Assembly: GCA_902492205.1 (NCBI GenBank)
Contig: CABUKU010000016.1
Location: forward strand, 1-64,000
Direction: 5' to 3'
Source of the DNA: an uncultured Bacteroides sp.
GTDB lineage: Bacteria > Bacteroidota > Bacteroidia > Bacteroidales > Bacteroidaceae
DNA length: 64,000 nucleotides
Shown here in pieces: positions 35,624 through 44,241 of this stretch (positions are counted from its first letter, which is position 1; every line of letters starts with the position of its first letter). Below the pieces are notes generated by a model, which was not told the origin of the DNA, searched no databases, and saw only the letters and a program-made list of their open reading frames with translations. The translations under genes were made by a program, and so were the position numbers.

Positions 35624-38179
35624 TTATTCGGAAATGATTTCAAATATTTCCACATCTCCTTCAATCTTTATATCGGTAGCGCCTTTGGCAACATCTGCTT
35701 TGAGGAAAGGAGAGTCGATGGTTGTTTCCGATAATAATGTCCCGTCTGCTGCCAACTGTTTTAGTTTCGCAACTTTTCCTGACGGACAGAGTTTTAGAAG
35801 CATGGTGTAGCTTTTAATATTTTCAGGGATTCCGAATGAAAGAACACTCTTATTAATGAATGAAGTGCCCGGATTTTTGTCAAATGCATAGAGTACTTCC
35901 TTCATGTTTTCTGCTTCGATGCGGAATCCGAGCTTCTCTGCTTTAACCGGGTTAACATCAAATGAACGAACTGCTGCCCAGCTTGTTTTAGGAGATTCGA
36001 GTTTTTTCAGCCTGATATATCTGGCCTCTATGGGTTCTCCGTTCCAATTGATTATGTATTGTTTTTGAAGGCTGTCCGTGAGTGCTGTCCATGTTTTGCC
36101 GTTTGCTGAATATTCAAGTATGGCGTGGTCAAAATAGTCCACATCATCTGTCGAGTTTCTTCCTTGAAGAATGGCTATTTCGGAAACATTTCTTATACAT
36201 CCGAGGTCGGCTCCGATCCAGTCACCTGTTTTTTGTGAGTTTCCCGATGTGTAGAATGTGGTGGAATCATTGTCGAACATTAGTTTGCTCTGTGTAGTTC
36301 CGAGGTTATTGAATGTGCCTATTCCTTTATAAGATGACGGTATTTCTCCGGTAAGTTTCGTGTAGAATGCGGATAGCATATCATCCATTGCATTCTCATA
36401 GAACGGTTGAAGTTTCATAGTGCCGGACTTGTGGGCTTCATAAGCCTTTCTGTCTTCTTCACTCATCAAGTTCTCTACATACATTGTCCAGAATTCAGCA
36501 TTACCGGCTGTTTGGGTGCGTTTAATGATTTCAAGGGCTCTTTTTCCTCTAGTACCAAGCTTGCCAAATTCTTTGAGCCACGGACGTAGTTCTCCGAGGA
36601 GTGCCTTGTTGGTGCATCCTTTTTCCATAATGGCAGGAACTTTTTCTATTTTTTCAAACTCTTTCAGAAGCGCGTTGAATTGTTCTTCTGTGTAGTTCCC
36701 GATTCTGAATGTCTCGGTTTCCCATGACTCGGCTCTGCGGTAGCCTGTCTCTGTGTCACATGAGTGGATTGCGAAAGTTCTGTAAGCGTCTTTCACTTCG
36801 GGCGTAAGTTCGGCGAGACCTCTTTCCCAATTATCAATGGGATTATATTCCGCAATGTTCCATGTATAGTCTGCAACTCCGTAAAGTGCCAGTTTGGATG
36901 CTTCCCCATGTTCCATCGGATTACTTGCAAATCCACAAAAATCATTGGCTGTCAGGGTGGTTTCCAAACCATAAACAGGACCTTGCATAATGATGTGGCG
37001 TGCATAATCGGTAACCGGGTAGTTCCACCAGTAAAATGCTGGTCTTTTGATTCTGGAATTAACCCAGTCTAAAGTTTCTTTTGTAAGGTCGCTGCACACT
37101 ACATCTCCTGTCCAAAATACTTTAACAGAAGGATCGAGCGTTTTTCCGTAGATGCTGAGGCTTCCCTGTGGTGTGGGATCTGCCCAAAGCTTGGAATAGT
37201 CGGTGGGACATACAACCAAAGAGGCTACATCTCCTTTGGCTTTCACAAAGTCTTCATTCAACTTGTTTAAAAGTTCGGTTTGCTTCACGGGATTTGTTCC
37301 CTCGCCCGAAATATCATCAAAGAAGATTGCGAATGAGCGTACTCCGAGCTTGTACATCATCTCAAATTTGTTTACGAGGTTGTTATAATCTTCTTCGTTC
37401 CATTTGATGTCTTGTCCCGGGTGGATGGCCCACACGAAATCTACTCTGTTCCGGTTACAAGCCTCTACCAGTTCTTTAATATTCTTTGCTTCTTTTTCCG
37501 GATATGGAAGCCGCCAGTTAGGGCAACTATGGTAAGGATCGTCTTTGGGGCCATAAAGATAGCTGTTCATTTTAAACTTGCCGTAGAAGTCGATGAGTGA
37601 CATCCTTACTTCGTGTGACCAAGGTGTGCCGTAAAATCCTTCAACTACTCCTCTGTAAGGAATGTTCGGATAGTCATTAATTTCCACGTATGGAAGTTTA
37701 CCTTCGGCAGCGACCGGGCTTCCGACAATCTGTTTAAGTGTTTGAATGCCATAAAAAGCTCCTCTTTCATCATATCCGGTAATGGATATTCCTTTCTTGT
37801 TTATACTCAGCATGTATGCGCCTGACAGGTCTTTTACTCCGAGTTTGGCAGCCTCCTTCGAGCCGAAGTCTATGGTAAGTTTCACTCCTTTTTTACCAAT
37901 GGATATGAATCCGAGATCTTCTGAAAATCTTTTCCGGTTGTCTTTCACGCGTATTCCCTCGGAAATGTCGAGTTTACCGCCTTCACTGACAATGAGGCTG
38001 TGTGGGGTGGGATTGATGATTATCCCTTTATGGTCCAAGGCTTTTCCCGATACCATTTGAACATCCTGTGACTCCGATCTCTGTGTTGCTAAATCAAAAT
38101 CGCTTTCTTGTGCAGAGAGATTTCCGCAAACGAGAAATCCGGCGATTAATGTTGCCAGTAGCTTTTTATTGTTTTTCAT
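35624..38179 (-). CDS. GH84 beta-N-acetylglucosaminidase
   Basis: This 851-residue exported enzyme has a signal peptide (1-23), an N-terminal GH20b-like alpha/beta domain (about 45-165), and a GH84 barrel from RGVVEGFYGTPW (176-187). The catalytic Asp pair D288-D289 lies in FFDDISGE, as in the Bacteroides thetaiotaomicron O-GlcNAcase homologue. A helical linker and an F5/8-type domain (about 625-760) follow, with DWIGADLGC. It cleaves terminal beta-GlcNAc by substrate-assisted catalysis, presumably from host mucin or glycoproteins. A TACATTTG box is at 38204-38211. Confidence 0.95.
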   Translation of the reverse strand: MKNNKKLLATLIAGFLVCGNLSAQESDFDLATQRSESQDVQMVSGKALDHKGIIINPTPHSLIVSEGGKLDISEGIRVKDNRKRFSEDLGFISIGKKGVKLTIDFGSKEAAKLGVKDLSGAYMLSINKKGISITGYDERGAFYGIQTLKQIVGSPVAAEGKLPYVEINDYPNIPYRGVVEGFYGTPWSHEVRMSLIDFYGKFKMNSYLYGPKDDPYHSCPNWRLPYPEKEAKNIKELVEACNRNRVDFVWAIHPGQDIKWNEEDYNNLVNKFEMMYKLGVRSFAIFFDDISGEGTNPVKQTELLNKLNEDFVKAKGDVASLVVCPTDYSKLWADPTPQGSLSIYGKTLDPSVKVFWTGDVVCSDLTKETLDWVNSRIKRPAFYWWNYPVTDYARHIIMQGPVYGLETTLTANDFCGFASNPMEHGEASKLALYGVADYTWNIAEYNPIDNWERGLAELTPEVKDAYRTFAIHSCDTETGYRRAESWETETFRIGNYTEEQFNALLKEFEKIEKVPAIMEKGCTNKALLGELRPWLKEFGKLGTRGKRALEIIKRTQTAGNAEFWTMYVENLMSEEDRKAYEAHKSGTMKLQPFYENAMDDMLSAFYTKLTGEIPSSYKGIGTFNNLGTTQSKLMFDNDSTTFYTSGNSQKTGDWIGADLGCIRNVSEIAILQGRNSTDDVDYFDHAILEYSANGKTWTALTDSLQKQYIINWNGEPIEARYIRLKKLESPKTSWAAVRSFDVNPVKAEKLGFRIEAENMKEVLYAFDKNPGTSFINKSVLSFGIPENIKSYTMLLKLCPSGKVAKLKQLAADGTLLSETTIDSPFLKADVAKGATDIKIEGDVEIFEIISE

Positions 38180-38662
38180 TTTTAAAGAGTTGGTATTATT
38201 CTACAAATGTAACATTTTAATTTATTTTCTTATTAATATCTGCCGAAACTCTGAATAAAGTATCGAAAATAAGGTTGTTGTATCTCCGTTGGGAACTGAT
38301 TATTTTATATAGATTATAAGGGGTAAATTACAAATTTGTCATTTCGGTGAGAATCAATTACTTCCCTTTTCTTAACACGCCCATATGACGTATAAAGGGG
38401 GGTGCACGAAAAGTTGTGACATGAAACGTCCTGTTGTTTTGCGCAAATTTGTCATAGGTCTTGCATAATCTATGGTGAGACGGTGTACACTGATTGTCTT
38501 GTTAGTGTACACTGACTTGTCGGTTAGTGTACACTGTCCCAGCAGTCAGTGTACACTGTCAGGCTAAGATGTGCCGACGTTTTTCTTTAGTTGTCCTGAC
38601 GAAAATATTAATTGTCTCGTTTGGTATGGATAGTTTACGGCTTGAATGAAATAAACTACCTG
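38180..38662. other. 483-bp gap with promoter and palindrome array
   Basis: It holds the GH84 -7 box (TACATTTG on the minus strand, 38204-38211), CAAATTTGTCAT as a direct repeat at 38331 and 38444, and the AGTGTACACT array at 38483-38570. I see no coding frame with Bacteroides codon use and no tRNA or known RNA. Confidence 0.7.
38483..38570. repeat. Four-unit 22-bp palindrome array, AGTGTACACT
   Basis: GTGTACACTG starts at 38483, 38505, 38527 and 38549, exactly 22 bp apart; copies 2-4 extend to the full palindrome AGTGTACACT. The 12-bp separators differ in sequence. It lies between two minus-strand genes, upstream of the GH84 promoter and beyond the end of the GT2 gene. Confidence 0.93.
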
Positions 38663-39652
38663 TTATTTGTAGAAATTTTTATTGAAAGCGGAAAATTCAT
38701 CCTTGCCGAGTACTGCTCTTTGCCACCATGCGCGGAGAAAACCGGTTCCGTAACCGATTAGCTGGATGAATGAAGCAGCAATGGAGATAAGACCTATCTT
38801 CATACTCTTGTTTTGCAAGCTCGAATCAATAAAGATGAGCAGACAGAATAGCAGGAGAGGAGCAAGCCCGAAGATTGTAAAGGCGCAACCTATCAGCAAA
38901 AGGAATACTCCCACGGTGAAAATTGCAGGGAGCAGATGCACCAATTTCAATGATTCCGGATATTTTTTGTATAGATTGATGCGTGCAATGCCAGAATTGT
39001 GTACTTGTTTAAAGAACTTCTTCAAGTCCGTGCGCCTTTTGTGGTAAACCCATGCACCGGGAAACAGGCGGCAGGCGTAACCACCTTTAAAAATGCGTAT
39101 GCTGAAATCAATATCTTCGCCAAAGCGCATTTTCGAGAATCCTCCCAAAGCCCGGTACGTTTCTCTCCTCACTCCCATATTGAAACTGCGGGGATAGAAC
39201 TTATCCATTTTCTTCTTACCACCCCGTATGCCTCCCGTGGTGAAGAAAGAAGTCATGGCATAGTTGATAGCTTTTTGCATGTTGGTGAAAGAGAAATGTG
39301 CCCTGTCGGGACCTCCGAAAGCATCGGCAGGAGAGTCTGCCAATTCCTTTTCAACAGCTTCGAAATAGCCTTCGGGAATAATGCAGTCCGAATCGAGTAT
39401 GATTAGATAATCGCCCTTGCTTTTTTCCGCACCGAAGTTACGTGTCTGCCCCGGACCGGAATTAGGCTTTGTGAAATAATGTACATCCAGCTTACCTGCG
39501 TATTTCCCGGTAACTTCTTTGCAGGGTACGGAAGAACCATCTTCTATGACAAGAACTTCAAAGCTTTTATAACTCTGACGGGTTAGGCTATCAAGTAATT
39601 CGTCCACTTCGTCGGGACGATTATAAACCGGAATGATTACTGAATAGAACAT
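38663..39652 (-). CDS. Family 2 glycosyltransferase, membrane-associated
   Basis: The start at 39652 gives MFYSVIIPVYNRPDEV, the classic GT-A nucleotide-sugar N-terminus (329 residues). The longer frame crosses the promoter box TATCTTTG at 39678-39685. A DSD metal motif is in IILDSDCI near 90. Two or three C-terminal helices (about 245-310) anchor it in the membrane. It would extend a surface or lipid-linked glycan. There is no glycan locus around it, so the acceptor is unknown. Confidence 0.88.
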   Translation of the reverse strand: MFYSVIIPVYNRPDEVDELLDSLTRQSYKSFEVLVIEDGSSVPCKEVTGKYAGKLDVHYFTKPNSGPGQTRNFGAEKSKGDYLIILDSDCIIPEGYFEAVEKELADSPADAFGGPDRAHFSFTNMQKAINYAMTSFFTTGGIRGGKKKMDKFYPRSFNMGVRRETYRALGGFSKMRFGEDIDFSIRIFKGGYACRLFPGAWVYHKRRTDLKKFFKQVHNSGIARINLYKKYPESLKLVHLLPAIFTVGVFLLLIGCAFTIFGLAPLLLFCLLIFIDSSLQNKSMKIGLISIAASFIQLIGYGTGFLRAWWQRAVLGKDEFSAFNKNFYK

Positions 39653-39726
39653 GGATTTGTGCGTTATTTCTTTGTGGCAAAGATAAAGAATAAAACTAAA
39701 AGAGTAAGAACCCGTTGGTAATTTGT

Positions 39727-39734
39727 TATCTTTG
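39727..39734 (+). promoter_or_regulatory. -7 box TATCTTTG for the DUF5131 gene
   Basis: A TAnnTTTG match 25 bases before the ATG at 39759. The divergent GT2 gene has its own TATCTTTG on the minus strand at 39678-39685, so the two promoters share a short gap. Confidence 0.55.
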
Positions 39735-39758
39735 TTCCTGCTAAAAGATATAATTAGG

Positions 39759-40499
39759 ATGACTTTAAACGCTATCGAACCTAAATCAAAGATGTGGAAC
39801 TTGTGGCATGGTTGCCATAAGTTAAGCGCAGGGTGCAAACATTGCTACGTCTATCGTGGCGATTCAAAACGGGGCATTGATAGCGGTGTAATTACCAAAA
39901 CAAAGAATTTTGACCTTCCTGTGCAAAAGAAACGTAACGGTGAATATAAGATTCCTTCGGGTTCATTGGTTTATACCTGCTTTACTTCCGATTTCTTTTT
40001 GGAGGAGGCGGATGAGTGGCGCAAAGAAGCATGGGAGATGATACGGACTCGCAATGATTTACGATTTATGATGATTACCAAACGCATCGACCGTTTGCAT
40101 GAATCTTTGCCGGATGATTGGGGTGATGGATATGAGCATGTAATTATCTGTTGCACTGTTGAGAATCAGGAGAGAGCCGATTACCGTTTGCCTATCTACA
40201 AGGAGGCTCCGATTAAACACAAGATTATTATTTGTGAACCGATTTTGGAACGGATTGATCTAAGTAAATACAATATCGGTTCATGGGTTGAACAAGTGGT
40301 TGTCGGTGGAGAGTCGGGCTATGAAGTCCGCCCGTGTAATTTTGAGTGGGTTATGGAACTGCATAACTTATGTGCGGAACAAAGAGTTTCGTTTTGGTTC
40401 AAACAAACCGGATCCAAATTCATCAAAGACGGCAAGTTGTATAATGTTAACCGTATGTTGCAGCATTCCCAGGCTCGAAAAGCCGGGATAAATATCTAA
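39759..40499 (+). CDS. DUF5131 family protein (phage Gp37/Gp68 type, radical-SAM-like cysteines)
   Basis: This 246-residue protein has KMWNLWHGCHKLSAGCKHCY at 11-30, so Cys19, Cys26 and Cys29 could bind a 4Fe-4S cluster as in radical SAM enzymes, though with altered spacing. TCFTSDFFLEEADEWR and VVGGESGYEVRPC are also typical of the DUF5131 family. Many relatives are on phages; here it is a lone chromosomal gene. Enzymatic activity is not established. The start at 39759 avoids reading through the promoter. Confidence 0.85.
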   Translation: MTLNAIEPKSKMWNLWHGCHKLSAGCKHCYVYRGDSKRGIDSGVITKTKNFDLPVQKKRNGEYKIPSGSLVYTCFTSDFFLEEADEWRKEAWEMIRTRNDLRFMMITKRIDRLHESLPDDWGDGYEHVIICCTVENQERADYRLPIYKEAPIKHKIIICEPILERIDLSKYNIGSWVEQVVVGGESGYEVRPCNFEWVMELHNLCAEQRVSFWFKQTGSKFIKDGKLYNVNRMLQHSQARKAGINI

Positions 40500-40517
40500 T
40501 CTCTTTAATTCATCCAC

Positions 40518-40547
40518 TTTGGTTCAACAATTAATTTAGTATCTTTG
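40518..40547 (+). promoter_or_regulatory. Promoter TTTG-N18-TATCTTTG of the bile salt hydrolase family gene
   Basis: TTTG (40518-40521) and TATCTTTG (40540-40547) match the Bacteroides -33/-7 pattern. The ATG at 40579 is 31 bases downstream. Confidence 0.7.
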
Positions 40548-40578
40548 TTAGAGTGAGATATTCAAAATTAATTGGCTT

Positions 40579-41637
40579 ATGAAAAAGAAAGGATTCATTT
40601 CGTGCTTATTGCTGTTGGCAGGAGCCTTTGCATGGCAGACTTCCAGGGTGGAGGCTTGTAGCCGTGCCGTGTATGTCGGTCCGGATGATTTGGTAATAAC
40701 AGGTCGCACTATGGACTGGAAAGAAGATATCGGCAGTAACCTGTGGATATTCCCAAGAGGAATGCAACGTGCCGGTTATGATAAGGAGAATACCATTAAA
40801 TGGACATCTAAATATGGAAGCCTTGTTGCTTCGGCTTATGACTTCGGAACTTGTGACGGGATGAATGAAAAAGGACTGGTGGCTAGTTTGCTTGCCTTGC
40901 CCGAATCCGATTATACCCGTCCAAACGATAATCGTCCTGTGATGGGAATAGGTATCTGGACGCAATATGTTTTGGATAACTTTGCTACCGTCAGTGAAGC
41001 TGTGGATGAGTTGAAGAAAGAAACTTTCCGTATCTATGCACCGAAGATGCCCAACGGAGCAAGTTCGAACATGCATCTTGCTATTACAGATCCTACCGGA
41101 AACAGTGCTGTTCTGGAATACCGTGACGGTAATCTGAATGTTTACGAAGGTAAGCAATATCAGGTAATGACTAATTCACCTTTTTATGATGAACAGTTGG
41201 CTACGAATGACTATTGGAAAAGCGTGGGCGGGTTGGATATGCTTCCCGGAACCAATCGTTCGTCCGACAGGTTTGCCCGTGCATCTTTTTATATTAATGT
41301 AATCCCGAAAACAGAGAACATCCACGAAGCCATTGCCGGAGTTATAGGTGTGATGCGCAATGTATCTGTTCCATTGGGAATAAGCACTCCCGATAAACCG
41401 CATATTTCTTCTACCCGTTGGCGTTCTATTTCCGACCAAAAGAATAAGGTTTATTATTTTGAATCCACGCTAAGTCCAAGTACATTCTGGGTGGATTTGA
41501 ATAAAGTGGATTTCAAGCCGGGAGCAAAAGTAAGGAAGCTCGATTTGGTACATGGAGAGATATATGCCGGAGAAGCATATAAGGATTTTAAAGATAGCAA
41601 GCCTTTTGTGTTTTTGTTTGAAACGCCTGCCGCATGA
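40579..41637 (+). CDS. Choloylglycine hydrolase family enzyme (bile salt hydrolase type)
   Basis: This 352-residue Ntn-hydrolase has a signal sequence (1-26), and cleavage exposes Cys27 (EACSRAVYVG) as the N-terminal nucleophile. Other conserved points are GRTMDW (Arg43, Asp46), the MTNSP segment, and the SSDRFARASFY stretch with the catalytic Arg. It closely follows the Bacteroides periplasmic bile salt hydrolases, which split the amide of taurine- or glycine-conjugated bile acids; penicillin V acylase is the alternative substrate class. It has its own promoter and terminator. Confidence 0.9.
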   Translation: MKKKGFISCLLLLAGAFAWQTSRVEACSRAVYVGPDDLVITGRTMDWKEDIGSNLWIFPRGMQRAGYDKENTIKWTSKYGSLVASAYDFGTCDGMNEKGLVASLLALPESDYTRPNDNRPVMGIGIWTQYVLDNFATVSEAVDELKKETFRIYAPKMPNGASSNMHLAITDPTGNSAVLEYRDGNLNVYEGKQYQVMTNSPFYDEQLATNDYWKSVGGLDMLPGTNRSSDRFARASFYINVIPKTENIHEAIAGVIGVMRNVSVPLGISTPDKPHISSTRWRSISDQKNKVYYFESTLSPSTFWVDLNKVDFKPGAKVRKLDLVHGEIYAGEAYKDFKDSKPFVFLFETPAA

Positions 41638-41652
41638 CAACACATAATATAA

Positions 41653-41690
41653 TTAAAAAAGCTGCTTCGAACATCGGAGCAGCTTTTATA
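41653..41690. terminator. Bidirectional terminator
   Basis: AAAAGCTGCT (41657-41666) pairs with AGCAGCTTTT (41678-41687). It lies between the convergent bile salt hydrolase and efp genes, with A and T tracts on both sides. Confidence 0.88.
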
Positions 41691-41712
41691 TATCTGAATG
41701 TTTACTTACCGT

Positions 41713-42279
41713 TTAAGCCTTTACGCGACCTACATAAGAACCGTCTCTTGTGTCAATTTCGATAGTTTCTCCTTCGTTGATGAACAATGGAACACGAACT
41801 TCTGCGCCTGATTCAACTGTTGCAGGCTTGGTAGCATTTGTTGCTGTGTCGCCTTTTACTCCCGGTTCGGTATAAGTAACTTTCATCTGAACTTTAACAG
41901 GAACATCGGCATAAAGAACTGTTTCTGTTGAAGCATCGGATACGACTTCTACAATCATTTCTTCTTTTAAGAAGTCAACGCCATTGATTAAATCGTGAGC
42001 GATAGGGTGCTGATCAAAGGTTTCCTGATTCATGAAGATGAAATCTTCTCCTTCTTTATATAAGAATTGGTAAGGACGGCGTTCTACACGTACGTCTTCC
42101 AATTTTTCACCGATATTGAAACGGCGTTCAAGAACATAACCGCTAACTACATCTTTCAACTTCGTACGCATAAAGGTGTTACCTTTTCCCGGTTTTACGT
42201 GAAGGAACTCAATACAGAAGTAAAGTTTGCCATCCATGCGGATGCATGTTCCGTTCTTAATGTCTTGTGCATTAATCAT
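41713..42279 (-). CDS. efp: Elongation factor P
   Basis: This 188-residue protein relieves ribosome stalling at polyproline. Its three beta-barrel domains are of normal length. The loop HVKPGKGNTF carries Lys32 at the tip, the site modified in many EF-Ps; the modifying enzyme is not in the window. It has a textbook promoter and shares a spacer with divergent rpmH. Confidence 0.97.
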   Translation of the reverse strand: MINAQDIKNGTCIRMDGKLYFCIEFLHVKPGKGNTFMRTKLKDVVSGYVLERRFNIGEKLEDVRVERRPYQFLYKEGEDFIFMNQETFDQHPIAHDLINGVDFLKEEMIVEVVSDASTETVLYADVPVKVQMKVTYTEPGVKGDTATNATKPATVESGAEVRVPLFINEGETIEIDTRDGSYVGRVKA

Positions 42280-42335
42280 ACTTTCTTTTCTTTTTTTATA
42301 TTGTTATTAATATTGTCTCTCGTGGGTTTCGGGTG

Positions 42336-42367
42336 CAAAAGTAATCTAAATCAATAAAAAACGCAAA
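42336..42367 (-). promoter_or_regulatory. efp promoter TTTG-N20-TACTTTTG
   Basis: On the minus strand TTTG (42364-42367) and TACTTTTG (42336-42343) are 20 bp apart, the clearest -33/-7 pair in the window. Confidence 0.8.
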
Positions 42368-42394
42368 ATCTTTTGACTAAAAAAGACTTATCTC

Positions 42395-42425
42395 TTGGTT
42401 AATTTAAAAAAAGTGTCTATTTTTG
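42395..42425 (+). promoter_or_regulatory. rpmH promoter TTG-N20-TATTTTTG
   Basis: TTG (42395-42397) and TATTTTTG (42418-42425) are 20 bp apart, 45 bases before the L34 start. It is divergent from the efp promoter. Confidence 0.8.
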
Positions 42426-42469
42426 CAGCCCGATTACGTAGAATAATAACATAAAAACAAGATACAGTA

Positions 42470-42628
42470 ATGAAAAGAACATTTCAACCCTCTAACAGAA
42501 AGAGAAAGAACAAACACGGTTTCCGTGAGAGAATGGCAACTGCTAATGGCCGCAGAGTGTTGGCTGCACGTCGTGCTAAAGGAAGAAAGAAATTAACCGT
42601 TTCTGACGAGTATAACGGAACAAAGTAA
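42470..42628 (+). CDS. rpmH: 50S ribosomal protein L34
   Basis: This 52-residue, highly basic protein begins MKRTFQPSNRKRKNKHGFR and contains RVLAARRAKGRKKL, the L34 hallmark. The C-terminal tail TVSDEYNGTK makes it slightly longer than the 44-47 residues usual elsewhere. It stands alone with a strong promoter and terminator; rnpA, the usual neighbour in other phyla, is not here. Confidence 0.97.
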   Translation: MKRTFQPSNRKRKNKHGFRERMATANGRRVLAARRAKGRKKLTVSDEYNGTK

Positions 42629-42650
42629 TTGTTTCTACAATACGGTGAGA

Positions 42651-42696
42651 AATAGAAAAGGGGGTGAATTTAATATTCATCCCCTTTTCTATTTTT
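42651..42696. terminator. Bidirectional terminator after rpmH
   Basis: AATAGAAAAGGGG and TGAAT (42651-42669) pair with ATTCA and CCCCTTTTCTATT (42675-42693) with one mismatch. It is flanked by A and T runs and lies between rpmH and the convergent exporter gene. Confidence 0.88.
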
Positions 42697-42708
42697 ATTT
42701 TCTTGTTA

Positions 42709-44058
42709 TTACCATTCAATGAACTTGCCACGTGCTTTGCGCTTTGCCAATTCTTCATTCAGGAACTTCTGTCTGTCTTTGGCTATGTAGCGGCGTGCAA
42801 AGATATTCGGCACGGCAACTCCGAGTGCAATGCAGACAATAATCAGTGCGGAAGTGATACCATTGGAGAAAGCATTGGTTACTTCCCCTACCACGCCTTG
42901 CATGTTGATAAGTGCCATTAACGAACGATACATTAATACACCTGGAATCATTGGAATCACAGAAGGTATGGAGAGTACGTGATTGGGGACATGAAACCAA
43001 TGAACTGCTTTAACAGCAAGCAGACTGACAACGAAACTACCCATAAACGAACCGATAACAGGACCGTAGCCAAGTTCGAAGTTTACAAAGTTACGTGTAC
43101 AAACAGCAATGATACCACCAACAGCCACTACCCAAAGCAGGCGGCGCTGAATATTGAATATCATGGAAAAGCCTATGGCTGCAATGGCTGCTGCCAATGC
43201 ATAAGTCAGATAAGTATCATGTGGAACCATGCTTAACTCGCTGAACTTCTGGTCAATGGTTACATCCTCCATAACAAGAAGGCGCATGGCGAAAGCGATA
43301 CCGAACGTCATTGCACCTACCATCATCACAGTATTGGCTGCACGGGTGATACCTACCAATAGATGATTGTCAATCATATCGTCCACAAAGTTAATAAGCG
43401 GCACTCCCGGAACAATAAACAATGCACAGGCAAGTAACGGGTGATATGGGGTAGCCGATAATCCCGTATAAGCTGAGGCATAAGCCAAACAGGTTGCGGC
43501 AAACGCGGCGAGAGCGATACTCATATAAACATTCATGCCGAATTCGATGCAACGTGCGCGTACGCGGAAACCGACAAAAGCACAAATTGAGGCAAAAAGA
43601 AAAGCAATCCAGTCGCTGCCGAACAGCTTACAGAATCCTCCACAGGCAAACCCTGCTCCGATGGCAACTATATAAGGTATGTAATTGCGCGGTTTGTTGG
43701 CAATCTTTGTTAGCTCTTCCTCGTATTGGTCTAAGGAATAATCCTTTTCAATCGCGTGCCATGACAGTTTGCTGATTTGTGAAATAGCAGTCATGTTAAT
43801 ACCATGTTTCTCACACTTCTGGAACTTGGAGAAAGAGTGTTTTTCGTCACTCACATTCACCATTAGCATAGTCCACCGGATATCAATGTGTAATTTGTCT
43901 TCGGGAATGCCTAGATAGGCTGCTACGCGTTTCATGTTTCGTTCAATGCGGTTAGTGTCCGCTGCGCTCTCCATGAGCAGTTTACCGGTGCGGAGCAAGA
44001 GATCCAGTTTACGTCTTAATAGCAATATCTCTTGTTCGTTCGTTGTCTCGTTTGTCAT
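42709..44058 (-). CDS. ThrE-type threonine/serine exporter
   Basis: This 449-residue protein fuses both ThrE modules. The N-terminal DUF1212 region has a soluble start (GKLLMESAADTNRIERNM) and five helices; the C-terminal DUF3815 region has another five (residues about 290-420). Family members export threonine and serine by proton antiport. A TACCTTTG box lies at 44110-44117 (minus). Confidence 0.9.
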   Translation of the reverse strand: MTNETTNEQEILLLRRKLDLLLRTGKLLMESAADTNRIERNMKRVAAYLGIPEDKLHIDIRWTMLMVNVSDEKHSFSKFQKCEKHGINMTAISQISKLSWHAIEKDYSLDQYEEELTKIANKPRNYIPYIVAIGAGFACGGFCKLFGSDWIAFLFASICAFVGFRVRARCIEFGMNVYMSIALAAFAATCLAYASAYTGLSATPYHPLLACALFIVPGVPLINFVDDMIDNHLLVGITRAANTVMMVGAMTFGIAFAMRLLVMEDVTIDQKFSELSMVPHDTYLTYALAAAIAAIGFSMIFNIQRRLLWVVAVGGIIAVCTRNFVNFELGYGPVIGSFMGSFVVSLLAVKAVHWFHVPNHVLSIPSVIPMIPGVLMYRSLMALINMQGVVGEVTNAFSNGITSALIIVCIALGVAVPNIFARRYIAKDRQKFLNEELAKRKARGKFIEW

Positions 44059-44109
44059 TTGCTCTCGTTTTGTTAATCCTGAATATTATACCTGAACTTT
44101 TTCGGGCTG

Positions 44110-44117
44110 CAAAGGTA
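44110..44117 (-). promoter_or_regulatory. -7 box TACCTTTG for the ThrE-type gene
   Basis: A TAnnTTTG match on the minus strand 51 bases before the ATG. The divergent PASTA gene has its own TATCTTTG at 44212-44219, on the plus strand. Confidence 0.55.
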
Positions 44118-44241
44118 TAAAAAAATCTGTGACATTTAGTTGTAACCGGTTGTGCTTTATGAGAGGAAACGATATTTAAGATTAAATGTAGGAATGGAAG
44201 CGAAATTATCGTATCTTTGGCCCCGGAATAATTTGTTATGT

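Noticed and set aside
38663..39838. The longer GT2 reading frame starting at 39838
   Set aside because: It would cross a good TATCTTTG promoter box at 39678-39685 and the divergent gene's start, and the added residues do not match the family.
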